Shown one piece after another: positions 8,856-17,332 of a DNA stretch of 64,000 nt. Origin of the DNA: Mesorhizobium japonicum MAFF 303099 (GTDB lineage Bacteria; Pseudomonadota; Alphaproteobacteria; Rhizobiales; Rhizobiaceae); contig NC_002678.2 in NCBI RefSeq assembly GCF_000009625.1, positions 1-64,000 on the forward strand, read 5' to 3'. The notes under the pieces were generated by a model. It did no database searches and was not told the origin of the DNA. It saw only the letters and a list, made by a program, of their open reading frames with translations. Position 1 is the stretch's first letter. The number at the start of each line of letters is the position of its first letter. Position numbers and translations under genes: made by a program.

Positions 8856-10505
8856 ATGGCGTTGAACAGGAACTACATTCTTCTCTTCCTGTTCAGCCTG
8901 GTGATGACGCTTTCGGGGCTGGCATCGCTGCCGCCGATCGACCGCGACGAATCGCGCTTCGTCCAGGCGACCAAGCAGATGGCCGAGAGCGGCGACTATG
9001 TCGACATCCGCTTCCAGGAGGCCTCGCGCTACCAGAAGCCGATCGGCATCTACTGGCTGCAATCGGCGGCGGTGACGCTGAGCGGCAAGGGCGCCGAGGC
9101 GCCGATCTGGGTCTATCGCACGATCTCGGCGCTCGGCATTGCCATTGCGGTGCTGGCGATCGCGTGGACGGGAACCAATCTTTTCGGCGCCAATGCCGGT
9201 ATCGCCGCCGGCCTGGTGATGGCGGCGATCTTCGCCACGGCCTTCGAGGGTCGCGACGCCAAGACCGATGCGATGCTGCTGGCCTGTTGCGTGGCGGCGC
9301 AAGGTGCGCTGGCGCTGATCTACCTCGCATCACGCCGCAACGAACCGGTCGCCGGCCATCTCTGGTGGATTTTCTGGATCGCGCAAGGCGCGGCGATCCT
9401 CATAAAGGGGCCGATTGCACCGCTGCTGTCGGCGCTGACCATCGCCGCGCTGTTCGCCTTCGAACGTGACGGGCGCTGGCTGTCAAAGCTCAGGGTTGGA
9501 CGCGGCCTGTTGCTGGTCGTGGTGATCACGCTGCCCTGGCTTGCGGCGATCACCTGGAAAAGCCATGGCGCCTTCCTGCAGCAAGCCGTCGGCAAGGACA
9601 TGCTCGGCAAGGTCGCGTCGGGCGAGGAATCGCATGGTCTGCCACCCGGCTTTTACATGCTGACCTATTCACTGTTCATGTGGCCGTTCGGGCTGATCGC
9701 GGTCGGCGCCGGCCTCCAGGCCCTCAACCGTATGCGCGACGATGTCAGGCTTCGCTTCTGCCTTGCCTGGTACATCCCTTTCTGGCTGGTTTTCGAGCTG
9801 ATCCCGACCAAGCTGCCGCATTATGTGCTGCCGGCCTATCCCGGGATGGCGCTGCTGATCGGCTGGCTGCTGACATTGCAGCCCGAGGACGCCAACGCAT
9901 CGCTCAAGCGCTGGCAGCAATGGCTGTGGTGGTCGACCGCCTTCGGCCTGGTCGTGGTCAGCCTCGGCCTTGCGGCGGTCTCCATTGGAGCGCCGATCTA
10001 TCTCACCCACAGCTTCTCCTGGTGGAGCATTCCGGCCGCCGCCGCCGCATTGGGCACTGGCTATTTCGCTTTTTCGCGGCAGTTGCAGGTGCCGTTGCCC
10101 CGCATCGGAGCCACCGCCGCCTGTGCCGGCATCACTTATGCCTTGCTGTTCGGCGTGATCGCCCCATCGCTCAAGCCGATCTGGCTGAGCCCGGCGATCA
10201 AGCAGGCGGTGCTTGCCAACAAGCCTTGCGACACGACGGTGCTGGCCTCGGCACGGTTTCAGGAGCCGAGCCTGGTGTTCCTGGTCGGCACCAAGACGGT
10301 GCTGACTGATGTCGGCGGCGTGGCGCAGCATCTGCTTACCGATCCGGCCTGCGCCCTGGGGCTGGCGCCGATCGAGGACGAGCAGAAACTGAATGGCATG
10401 CTGTCGGTGCAAGGGAAATCGGTGAAACGGGTCGCGGAGATCGACGGCCTCAACTATTCGTCGGGAGACAAATTGTCGCTCGGCCTCTATCGTGTGGCCC
10501 CATGA
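8856..10505 (+). CDS. ArnT-like glycosyltransferase (PMT_2/GT83 type)
   Basis: This 549-residue polytopic inner-membrane transferase uses a polyprenyl-phosphate-linked sugar as donor and works on the periplasmic face. The first periplasmic loop shows the family acidic motif IDRDESRFVQATKQM (about 30-45) followed by RYQKPIGIYWLQ, typical of ArnT and the rhizobial Rgt galacturonyl transferases. About ten to twelve hydrophobic helices follow, then a soluble C-terminal domain. It lies 40 bases after the LAB_N gene and before a PAP2 gene, so it is the likely acceptor-side enzyme for the sugar made by the two upstream genes. Lipid A or core is the probable acceptor. Confidence 0.88.
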   Translation: MALNRNYILLFLFSLVMTLSGLASLPPIDRDESRFVQATKQMAESGDYVDIRFQEASRYQKPIGIYWLQSAAVTLSGKGAEAPIWVYRTISALGIAIAVLAIAWTGTNLFGANAGIAAGLVMAAIFATAFEGRDAKTDAMLLACCVAAQGALALIYLASRRNEPVAGHLWWIFWIAQGAAILIKGPIAPLLSALTIAALFAFERDGRWLSKLRVGRGLLLVVVITLPWLAAITWKSHGAFLQQAVGKDMLGKVASGEESHGLPPGFYMLTYSLFMWPFGLIAVGAGLQALNRMRDDVRLRFCLAWYIPFWLVFELIPTKLPHYVLPAYPGMALLIGWLLTLQPEDANASLKRWQQWLWWSTAFGLVVVSLGLAAVSIGAPIYLTHSFSWWSIPAAAAALGTGYFAFSRQLQVPLPRIGATAACAGITYALLFGVIAPSLKPIWLSPAIKQAVLANKPCDTTVLASARFQEPSLVFLVGTKTVLTDVGGVAQHLLTDPACALGLAPIEDEQKLNGMLSVQGKSVKRVAEIDGLNYSSGDKLSLGLYRVAP

Positions 10506-10550
10506 CGGCTCGTCGATGCCCATAACGGCGACAATGGGGTCGAATTCCCA

Positions 10551-11366
10551 ATGCTCGTAAAATCGCGCCCTTCCGTTTCCAGTCGGCTCCTTGGGGTGGG
10601 GCGCCGATCCCTGAGCAATTTTCACGACACCATGCGGATCGTGAGAGGGCGCTTTGCCGCTCGTCCCGCGCGTTACCCGAACATTGCATGGCCGGTATGG
10701 GGCCTGGTTTGGCTGTTGCTGACGGCGGTGGCATTCGTTCGCCTGGATACACCGGCAGGGATGGTCCATGGCCAATGGTCGGGAGCCGGGCTGGCCGAGT
10801 TCCTGACCCAGTTCGCTCTCGGTGGCTGGTACCTGATCCCGTCGGCGCTTTTGCTCGTCGCGGCCAATCTGACCGATTGGCGCGGCCTTTCACGGCGATC
10901 GCTGATGCTCGTCTACAACTGGACTTGCCTGGCTTTTCTGGTGCTGAGCGCCGTTGGCCTGTCGGGTCTGCTGGTCAATGTGCTGAAATATGCGATCGGC
11001 CGGGCCCGCCCGCTCTACTTCCAGGATTTTGGTGTGCTCGCCCTGCATCCCTTCGCCTTTGACGCGCGCTTCGCCGGCTTTCCATCCGGCCATGCCACGA
11101 CGATGGGGGCGGTGTTCGGCGTTCTCCTGCTTTTGTTTCCGCGGCGTTGGCACATCGCCTTGGTGGTCACCGCCTGTCTCGCCTCGACCAGGGTTTTCGT
11201 CGGCGCGCACTATCCGAGCGATACGGTGGCCGGCTTCGGCCTTGGCTGCGCCTTCGCGCTGGCTTGCGGGCTGGTCTTTGCCCGGCTCGGCTTCATCTTC
11301 CGTGCGACGCCGTCGGGGTTGCCGGTCCGCAAAGCATCGTTCCGGTTGATTGCCCCGCAAAAATAA
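10551..11366 (+). CDS. PAP2-family lipid phosphatase (LpxE-like candidate)
   Basis: This 271-residue membrane phosphatase has the complete PAP2 catalytic signature: KYAIGRARP (K-x6-RP, about residue 145), the PSGH motif in FPSGHATT (about 180), and STRVFVGAHYPSD (SR-x5-H-x3-D-like, about 215). Six hydrophobic helices are visible. LpxE removes the lipid A 1-phosphate in Rhizobium, and the neighbouring ArnT-like gene makes that a reasonable guess, but undecaprenyl-pyrophosphate phosphatases share the motifs. ATG 10551 opens the frame; internal ATG 10632 is also possible. Confidence 0.82.
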   Translation: MLVKSRPSVSSRLLGVGRRSLSNFHDTMRIVRGRFAARPARYPNIAWPVWGLVWLLLTAVAFVRLDTPAGMVHGQWSGAGLAEFLTQFALGGWYLIPSALLLVAANLTDWRGLSRRSLMLVYNWTCLAFLVLSAVGLSGLLVNVLKYAIGRARPLYFQDFGVLALHPFAFDARFAGFPSGHATTMGAVFGVLLLLFPRRWHIALVVTACLASTRVFVGAHYPSDTVAGFGLGCAFALACGLVFARLGFIFRATPSGLPVRKASFRLIAPQK

Positions 11367-11378
11367 GTCGTTGCCGGA

Positions 11379-12029
11379 TTAATTGCTGTCCAGGCCGCCG
11401 TAGGACCTTACCAGGCGAGCCATGTCGGATGCGTCGGCGACTTCGCTTTCCAGCCCCTGTGCCACGCCGGCGCGATCTGCGACGGGGCGGTTCTGGCTGA
11501 CCTTCCACTTGCCGTGGATCTCGCTGATCTCGATCTCAAGCCCGATGATGCCCTTGATCTGCGACTGGATGAAGGGCGGCGGCGCATCGGTCACTGCCCA
11601 GGGCGCCTGGCGCGCGCCTTCCTGGGAGCCGGTCAGATCGGCGATCTGCTGTGCCAGCCACTCCTGGTCGTCGATCACCTTTGCGGTGCCGCGCACCTGC
11701 ACGATGGCGTAGTTCCAGGTCGGCACCACCTTGCCGGTCTCGCGCTTGGTCTCATACCAGGAAGGCGTCACATACGCGTCGGCGCCCTGGAAGACGATCA
11801 GCACGGGCGACGCCGGATTGTCGGCAATGAGGCGCCAGTGCGGGTTGGCCTTGGCCAGGTGAGCCCGCAGTCTGCCGTTCGACAACCCTTCGGCGTCGAG
11901 CAGGAAGGGAATGGCATTGGCGACCGGGCCGTCAGGCCCGTTCGAGATCAGCATGCCGAGCGGATGTGCCCTGATCAGTCCATGCAGCACGTCGGGCCGC
12001 GTTTCCTGGAAATGGGGAGGCTCGTACAT
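11379..12029 (-). CDS. FMN-binding negative transcriptional regulator, PaiB family
   Basis: This 216-residue protein of the PaiB/split-barrel flavin-binding family shows the start MYEPPHFQE, the HPLGMLIS strand, the HLAKANPHWR segment and PSWYETKRETGKVVPTWNYAIVQVRG, all characteristic of PaiB. In Bacillus, PaiB acts with PaiA and affects sporulation and protease genes. Rhizobial copies are uncharacterised and a flavin-linked enzymatic role is equally possible. It precedes the alpha/beta hydrolase's end by about 20 bases downstream of it on the same strand, so the two may be cotranscribed. Confidence 0.88.
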   Translation of the reverse strand: MYEPPHFQETRPDVLHGLIRAHPLGMLISNGPDGPVANAIPFLLDAEGLSNGRLRAHLAKANPHWRLIADNPASPVLIVFQGADAYVTPSWYETKRETGKVVPTWNYAIVQVRGTAKVIDDQEWLAQQIADLTGSQEGARQAPWAVTDAPPPFIQSQIKGIIGLEIEISEIHGKWKVSQNRPVADRAGVAQGLESEVADASDMARLVRSYGGLDSN

Positions 12030-12050
12030 CGGCGATTGCGCCTTTCCTGC

Positions 12051-12725
12051 TTATCTCAGCCGCTTGGGCCGCGGATCGGACAATTCGCCCGCCAGCCGGC
12101 GATCGAGATAGTCCGCGCATTCCTCGATCAAAAGATCGGCGTGGTTGGCGAAGAAGTGGTTGGCGCCGGGCAGGGTCTTCTGCGTGATGGTGATGCCCTT
12201 CTGCGTATGCAGCTTGTCGACCAGGCCTTGGACATCCTTCGGCGGCGCCACCTTGTCGGCATCGCCATGGATAATCAGGCCCGATGACGGGCAGGGCGCC
12301 AGGAACGAGAAGTCATAGGTGTTGGGCTGCGGCGCGATCGAGATGAAGCCCTCGATCTCCGGCCGGCGCATCAAAAGCTGCATGCCGATCCACGAGCCGA
12401 AGGAATAGCCGGCGACCCAGCAGCTCTTGGAATCCGGGTGCAGCGACTGGACCCAGTCGAGTGCGGCGGCTGCATCCGACAATTCGCCGGTGCCGTGGTC
12501 GAATTCGCCCTGGCTGCGGCCGATGCCGCGGAAATTGAAGCGCAGCGTGGTGAAATCGCGCTTCTGGAACATATAGAAGAGGTCGTAGACGATCTTGTTG
12601 TTCATCGTGCCGCCGAACTGCGGATGCGGGTGCAAGACGATGGCGATCGGCGCGCTCTTTTCCTTGGAGGGCTGGTAGCGTCCCTCCAGGCGGCCGGCCG
12701 GACCGGTGAAAATGACCTCAGGCAT
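12051..12725 (-). CDS. Alpha/beta hydrolase (dienelactone-hydrolase/YheT-like cytosolic family)
   Basis: This 224-residue soluble hydrolase has LHPHPQFGGTMNNK near residue 30 (oxyanion region), the nucleophile elbow AGYSFGS (about 110), a late Asp in HGDADKVAPP and a His in PGANHFFA. This is the family widespread in proteobacteria next to suf or biotin genes, with unknown substrate. The start is the MPEVIF methionine; the open frame extends far upstream, but only through the regulatory region shared with the divergent suf operon. Confidence 0.88.
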   Translation of the reverse strand: MPEVIFTGPAGRLEGRYQPSKEKSAPIAIVLHPHPQFGGTMNNKIVYDLFYMFQKRDFTTLRFNFRGIGRSQGEFDHGTGELSDAAAALDWVQSLHPDSKSCWVAGYSFGSWIGMQLLMRRPEIEGFISIAPQPNTYDFSFLAPCPSSGLIIHGDADKVAPPKDVQGLVDKLHTQKGITITQKTLPGANHFFANHADLLIEECADYLDRRLAGELSDPRPKRLR

Positions 12726-12815
12726 GAAATACTCCACTTGGTATACGAATGCGCGGCGCCCGGAACGAGTCTTCCTCTGGCCTTGACGCAGGGCGAGCGT
12801 CTTCTTAGAAGCTAG

Positions 12816-12832
12816 TTTAGAACTATTCAAAA
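12816..12832. promoter_or_regulatory. Irr-type iron control element (ICE) upstream of the suf operon
   Basis: The site reads TTTAGAA-cta-TTCAAAA and matches the rhizobial ICE consensus TTTAGAA-N3-TTCTAAA at all but one position. In Rhizobium and Bradyrhizobium this element binds Irr, which represses Fe-S assembly genes when iron and haem are scarce. It lies about 130-150 bases before the first suf gene and about 90 bases from the divergent hydrolase start. Confidence 0.65.
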
Positions 12833-12963
12833 CTGAATGGCCAGACGTCGAGCCCGGCCACCCGCGCCGCAAGCCGCGTAAATAGGACGGCTCGCCTTGG
12901 AATTTCAAGGAAATAACGCCATACGACGACCGAATGGCTTCTGACGGGATCAACTGGACGAAA

Positions 12964-14127
12964 ATGGCCGCAAAACGCGCCTATCTCGACTATAATGCCA
13001 GTGCGCCGCTGCTCCCAGCGGCGCGCGAGGCTATGGTCGTGGCGCTTGACGTGGCCGCCAACCCGTCATCGGTCCATGCCGAGGGCCGCGCCGCGCGCCG
13101 CCTGATCGAGACGGCAAGGCGCGAGGTCGCGGCTCTGGTCAGCGCCAGGCCCGAACATGTCGTTTTCACCTCTGGCGCGACGGAAGCTGCCTCGACGTTG
13201 CTCTCCCCCGAATGGCAGATGGGGCGCGGCAGCGTGCGCATGAGCCGGCTCTACGTCTGCGAGGCCGATCATCCCTGCCTGTTGAATGGCGGGCGCTTTC
13301 CGGCGGCCCAAGTGACGCGCATCGGCGTCGATGCCAACGGCATTGCCGACCTTGCCGCCTTGGCCGCGGCACTTGGCGATCACGACAAGGCCGATGGCCT
13401 ACCGCTGGTCGCGATCCACGCCGCCAACAACGAGACCGGCGTCATCCAGCCGATCGATCGCATCGCCGAAATCGTCAAGGCCGCTGGCGGCATTCTTGTC
13501 GTCGATGCCGTTCAGGCCGCAGGCCGCGTTTCCATCGACATGTCAGCGGGTTACGCCGATTATTTGATTCAGTCTTCGCACAAGATCGGCGGTCCCAAGG
13601 GCGTCGGCGCCATCGTCGCCGCCGCCGATCTGATGATGCCGAAGCCGCTTATCAATGGCGGCGGCCAGGAAAAGGGCCATCGCGGTGGCACCGAAAACCT
13701 CGCCGCCATATCAGGCTTTGGTGCCGCCGCGCGCGAAGCGCTGGCCGGACTGCTCGCGATTGATGCGGTGCGCCAGCGCCGCGACGAGATCGAAGCCATC
13801 GTGAAAATGCTGGTGCCGGACGCGGAAATCTTTGGAACCGGTGCGCCAAGGCTTGCCAACACGACATTCTTCGCTATTGCGGGCATCAAGGCCGAAACCG
13901 CGCAGATCGCCTTCGATCTCGCCGGTGTGGCGCTGTCGGCCGGCTCCGCCTGTTCGTCGGGCAAGGTCGGGCCGAGCCACGTGCTGAAAGCCATGGGCTA
14001 TGGCGACAGTCTTGGCGCCTTGCGTGTGTCGATCGGCTCGGCGACGGGCGCCGAGGACATTGAATTGTTCCGCACCGCGCTGGCGGGAATTGCCCAGCGC
14101 CGGGCGGGCAGGGAACAGGCCGCGTGA
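12964..14127 (+). CDS. Cysteine desulfurase, NifS/IscS class (first gene of the suf operon)
   Basis: This PLP enzyme removes sulfur from cysteine as a persulfide for Fe-S assembly. It is 387 residues with YLDYNASAPL at the N-terminus, the PLP lysine in SSHKIGGPKG (about 205) and the catalytic cysteine in SAGSACSSGK (about 325). The extended SSG loop marks the NifS/IscS class, in contrast to the SufS-class enzyme later in the same operon, giving the two-desulfurase arrangement (sufS2...sufS1) known from rhizobia. ATG 12964 gives the conserved AAKRAYLDYNA start; an in-frame ATG lies at 12934. Confidence 0.93.
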   Translation: MAAKRAYLDYNASAPLLPAAREAMVVALDVAANPSSVHAEGRAARRLIETARREVAALVSARPEHVVFTSGATEAASTLLSPEWQMGRGSVRMSRLYVCEADHPCLLNGGRFPAAQVTRIGVDANGIADLAALAAALGDHDKADGLPLVAIHAANNETGVIQPIDRIAEIVKAAGGILVVDAVQAAGRVSIDMSAGYADYLIQSSHKIGGPKGVGAIVAAADLMMPKPLINGGGQEKGHRGGTENLAAISGFGAAAREALAGLLAIDAVRQRRDEIEAIVKMLVPDAEIFGTGAPRLANTTFFAIAGIKAETAQIAFDLAGVALSAGSACSSGKVGPSHVLKAMGYGDSLGALRVSIGSATGAEDIELFRTALAGIAQRRAGREQAA

Positions 14128-14168
14128 CGCGGTGAAAAGGAATTCAGGCTTCGCAGCCTGGTAGAGCC

Positions 14169-14211
14169 GTGCGTTTGCAAGTGGCCGGGTGAATTTCCGG
14201 TCGAAACGCAC
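14169..14211. promoter_or_regulatory. Nested inverted repeat in the leader before sufB
   Basis: GTGCGTTT (14169-14176) pairs with AAACGCAC (14204-14211), and CCGG (14185-14188) pairs with CCGG (14197-14200) inside it. A TATATG lies immediately after, at 14212-14217. It could be a regulator-binding dyad of a second promoter before sufB or a leader hairpin; nothing in the sequence decides between them. Confidence 0.4.
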
Positions 14212-14315
14212 TATATGGAACTTACGCCGCTTCCGGCGCCTCCAGGGGCTGCCGTTCGCGGTGCCATAGTTTGAAAACTGTCGGGCCTTGACCCCGGCGT
14301 GGATGGAGAACGCAT

Positions 14316-15833
14316 ATGCCTGCTGTGCAGGACACGATCGATCGGGTCCGAAAGATCGACGTCGACCAATACAAATATGGATTCCAGACCGAGATTGCTG
14401 TCGCCAAGGCCCCCAAGGGCCTGAGCGAAGACATCATTCGTTTCATTTCGGCCAAGAAGGACGAACCGTCCTGGATGCTGGAATGGCGTCTGGAAGCCTA
14501 TCGGCGCTGGCTGACGCTGGAAGAGCCGACCTGGGCGCGCGTTCATTATCCGAAGATCGATTTCCAGGACATCTACTATTACGCTGCGCCAAAGAGCACG
14601 CCTGGCCCGTCGTCGCTCAGCGATGTCGATCCCGAACTCTTGAAGGTCTATGAGAAGCTGGGCATTCCGCTGCGCGAGCAGGAAATCCTGGCCGGCGTGC
14701 AGAAGACCGATGCCTCCGAACTCGAGGAGCCCAGCGACAACGTCTACAAATCGGGCCGTGTCGCCGTCGACGCGGTGTTCGATTCCGTCTCCGTCGTCAC
14801 CACCTTCAAGAAGGAGCTGGCCCAGGCCGGCGTCATTTTCTGCTCGATCTCGGAAGCTATTCGCGAGCATCCGGAACTGGTGCAGAAATATCTCGGCTCG
14901 GTCGTGCCGACCTCCGACAATTTCTACGCCACGCTGAATTCGGCTGTCTTCACCGACGGCTCGTTCGTCTTCGTGCCCAAGGGCGTGCGCTGCCCGATGG
15001 AGCTGTCAACCTATTTCCGCATGAACGAGAAGAACACCGGCCAGTTCGAGCGCACGCTGATCATTGCCGAGGAGGGGGCTTACGTCTCCTATCTCGAGGG
15101 CTGTACCGCACCGCAGCGTGACGAGAACCAGCTGCACGCCGCGGTCGTCGAACTGGTGGCGCTCGACGATGCCGAGATCAAATATTCGACCGTACAGAAC
15201 TGGTACCCCGGCGACGCCGAGGGCAAGGGCGGCATCTACAATTTCGTCACCAAGCGCGGCGATTGCCGTGGCGACCGCTCGAAGATCTCGTGGACGCAGG
15301 TCGAAACCGGTTCGGCGATCACCTGGAAATATCCGAGCTGCATCCTGCGTGGCGACGACTCTTCCGGTGAGTTCTATTCGATCGCCGTTTCCAACGGCTA
15401 CCAGCAGGTCGATAGCGGCACCAAGATGATCCATCTCGGCAAGAACACGTCGAGCCGCATCATCTCCAAGGGCATCGCCGCCGGCTTCTCGCAGAATACC
15501 TATCGCGGCCAGGTCTCGGCGCACCGCAAGGCGACCAACGCGCGCAATTTCACCAACTGCGACAGTCTGCTGATCGGCGACCAGTGCGGCGCGCACACCG
15601 TGCCCTACATGGAAGCCAAGAATTCGACGGCGCAGTTCGAGCACGAAGCGACGACGTCGAAGATTTCCGAGGACCAGAAGTTCTACGTCATGCAGCGCGG
15701 CATCCCTGAAGAGGAAGCCATCGCGCTGATCGTCAACGGCTTCGTCAAGGACGTCATCCAGCAACTGCCGATGGAGTTCGCCGTCGAGGCGCAGAAACTG
15801 ATCGGGATCAGCCTTGAGGGTTCCGTTGGGTGA
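14316..15833 (+). CDS. sufB: Fe-S cluster assembly scaffold SufB
   Basis: This cytoplasmic scaffold subunit of the SufBC2D complex is 505 residues, normal for alphaproteobacteria. Family segments include [17 protein letters not shown] (about 210), [23 protein letters not shown] (about 260), [13 protein letters not shown], and the C-terminal core with [21 protein letters not shown] and [10 protein letters not shown]. It follows the first cysteine desulfurase by 188 bases that contain an inverted repeat, and overlaps the start of the next, unusual gene. Confidence 0.97.
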   Translation: MPAVQDTIDRVRKIDVDQYKYGFQTEIAVAKAPKGLSEDIIRFISAKKDEPSWMLEWRLEAYRRWLTLEEPTWARVHYPKIDFQDIYYYAAPKSTPGPSSLSDVDPELLKVYEKLGIPLREQEILAGVQKTDASELEEPSDNVYKSGRVAVDAVFDSVSVVTTFKKELAQAGVIFCSISEAIREHPELVQKYLGSVVPTSDNFYATLNSAVFTDGSFVFVPKGVRCPMELSTYFRMNEKNTGQFERTLIIAEEGAYVSYLEGCTAPQRDENQLHAAVVELVALDDAEIKYSTVQNWYPGDAEGKGGIYNFVTKRGDCRGDRSKISWTQVETGSAITWKYPSCILRGDDSSGEFYSIAVSNGYQQVDSGTKMIHLGKNTSSRIISKGIAAGFSQNTYRGQVSAHRKATNARNFTNCDSLLIGDQCGAHTVPYMEAKNSTAQFEHEATTSKISEDQKFYVMQRGIPEEEAIALIVNGFVKDVIQQLPMEFAVEAQKLIGISLEGSVG

Positions 15834-16450
15834 TGGTGATGCCGTTCCGAAACATAGTTTCTGGACTGTTTGCTGGTCTCCTCGGCGTGGCCTCGGCTGT
15901 TTTGCCAACAGCGTCTGCTTATGCGGTTGAAGAGAAAGAGGCGGGGAGCGCTGACGGCCTTCTGCTTTCAATGTCCAAGGAGTTTCTCGAGAATTCCGGA
16001 TTCGTATCAGGCCTTGGGCTCGATGGTTCGAAGCTCGACTATTCCGTCGAGAGCTTGAAGCAGATCGATGCGGCCTTACAGAAGCTCCATGACGAGTTGC
16101 CGGACGGAACAGACGGAAAAGATCTTATGGCTGCCGGAGACAAGCAGCTGCAATTTGTCACCCTGAGCCTGGGTTCCTATGTCGGTGAGGTCTTGCGCAG
16201 ACACCTGAAGCAAGATGCCAGATGGGAAGGTTTCGGGTCGCTTTCGGAAGATGAGAAGCAGCTGTTCGGAAATGAGAAGGACATCGGAAACGCTTATTTC
16301 ATTCGATGGGCGGATGGCGTGGTTTTTCCCATGAGCAAGGTCATGAAATTCCTGGCTAACGGAGACGAAGACAGCGTTTATTTCTACGCAAAGGTCATTC
16401 TCAAGGACACCAAGCAGGTTGATGGCGATGGCACCGCAGCTTCCCGTTAA
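15833..16450 (+). CDS. Exported protein of unknown family inserted in the suf operon
   Basis: I do not recognise this 205-residue protein. It has a clear Sec signal peptide (positively charged start, hydrophobic GLFAGLLGVASAVLP, AxA-type cleavage at SAYA-VE near residue 34), so it should act in the periplasm while every neighbour is cytosolic. The mature part is mixed alpha/beta, rich in K, D and L, with one notable segment NAYFIRWADGVVFPMSKVMKFLANGDED, and it lacks cysteines. Codon choice is less GC-biased than in sufB and sufC (many GAT, AAG, GGA, TCC), which hints at later acquisition. The start overlaps the sufB stop; ATG 15839 is an alternative. Confidence 0.7.
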   Translation: MVMPFRNIVSGLFAGLLGVASAVLPTASAYAVEEKEAGSADGLLLSMSKEFLENSGFVSGLGLDGSKLDYSVESLKQIDAALQKLHDELPDGTDGKDLMAAGDKQLQFVTLSLGSYVGEVLRRHLKQDARWEGFGSLSEDEKQLFGNEKDIGNAYFIRWADGVVFPMSKVMKFLANGDEDSVYFYAKVILKDTKQVDGDGTAASR

Positions 16451-16551
16451 CGACATCTGGTTTGCCGCCCGCTGTCGGCGGCTGTGGGCTCTGCAGCGCC
16501 GGCACACCGACTACACCGTCACTTACGACGACTATTTCAGAGAAAAGAAAA

Positions 16552-17307
16552 ATGCTTGAAATCAGAAACCTGCACGCCCGCATCGTCGATGACGGCACCG
16601 AAATCATCCGTGGCCTGAACCTTACGGTGAAAGCCGGCGAGGTCGCCGCGATCATGGGGCCGAATGGCTCGGGCAAGTCGACGCTGTCCTATATCCTGGC
16701 CGGCCGCGAGGATTATGAGGTCACCGAAGGCGACATCCTCTACAACGGCCAGTCGATCCTCGAAATGGATCCGGCCGAGCGCGCCACGTCAGGAATCTTC
16801 CTAGCCTTCCAGTATCCGATGGAGATACCGGGCGTGGCGACCATGGAATTCCTGAAAGTGGCCATGAACGAGCAGCGCAAGGCGCGCGGCGAAGAGCCGT
16901 TGAAGATCCCGGAATTCTTGAAGCGGGTGAAGGAAGCCGCAGCCTCGCTCAACATGGACATGGCGATGCTGAAGCGGCCGCTCAATGTCGGCTTCTCCGG
17001 CGGTGAGAAGAAGCGCGCCGAGATCCTGCAGATGAAGCTGCTGGAGCCGAAACTCTGCGTGCTCGACGAGACCGATTCCGGCCTCGACATCGATGCGCTG
17101 AAGATCGTTTCCGACGGCGTCAACGCGCTGCGCGCGCCGGACCGGGCCTTCCTGGTCATCACCCATTACCAGCGGCTGCTCGAGCACATCGTGCCCGATA
17201 GCGTGCACGTGCTCTACAGAGGCCAGGTCATCAAGTCCGGCGACAAGTCGCTGGCGCTTGACCTCGAGGCCAATGGCTATGCCGGCGTGATCGGCGAAGC
17301 CGCGTGA
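16552..17307 (+). CDS. sufC: Fe-S cluster assembly ATPase SufC
   Basis: This ABC-type ATPase of the SufBCD complex has 251 residues. Walker A is GPNGSGKST (residues 36-44), the signature is NVGFSGGEKKR (about 148) and Walker B is LCVLDETDSGLD (about 172), with the Suf-specific DETDSGLDIDAL. The start at MLEIRNL is supported by homologous length; upstream in-frame codons fall in the gap after the inserted exported gene. sufD begins within a few bases of its stop. Confidence 0.97.
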   Translation: MLEIRNLHARIVDDGTEIIRGLNLTVKAGEVAAIMGPNGSGKSTLSYILAGREDYEVTEGDILYNGQSILEMDPAERATSGIFLAFQYPMEIPGVATMEFLKVAMNEQRKARGEEPLKIPEFLKRVKEAAASLNMDMAMLKRPLNVGFSGGEKKRAEILQMKLLEPKLCVLDETDSGLDIDALKIVSDGVNALRAPDRAFLVITHYQRLLEHIVPDSVHVLYRGQVIKSGDKSLALDLEANGYAGVIGEAA

Positions 17308-17332
17308 GATGCCAGAAGGCAAGGTCAAACTG

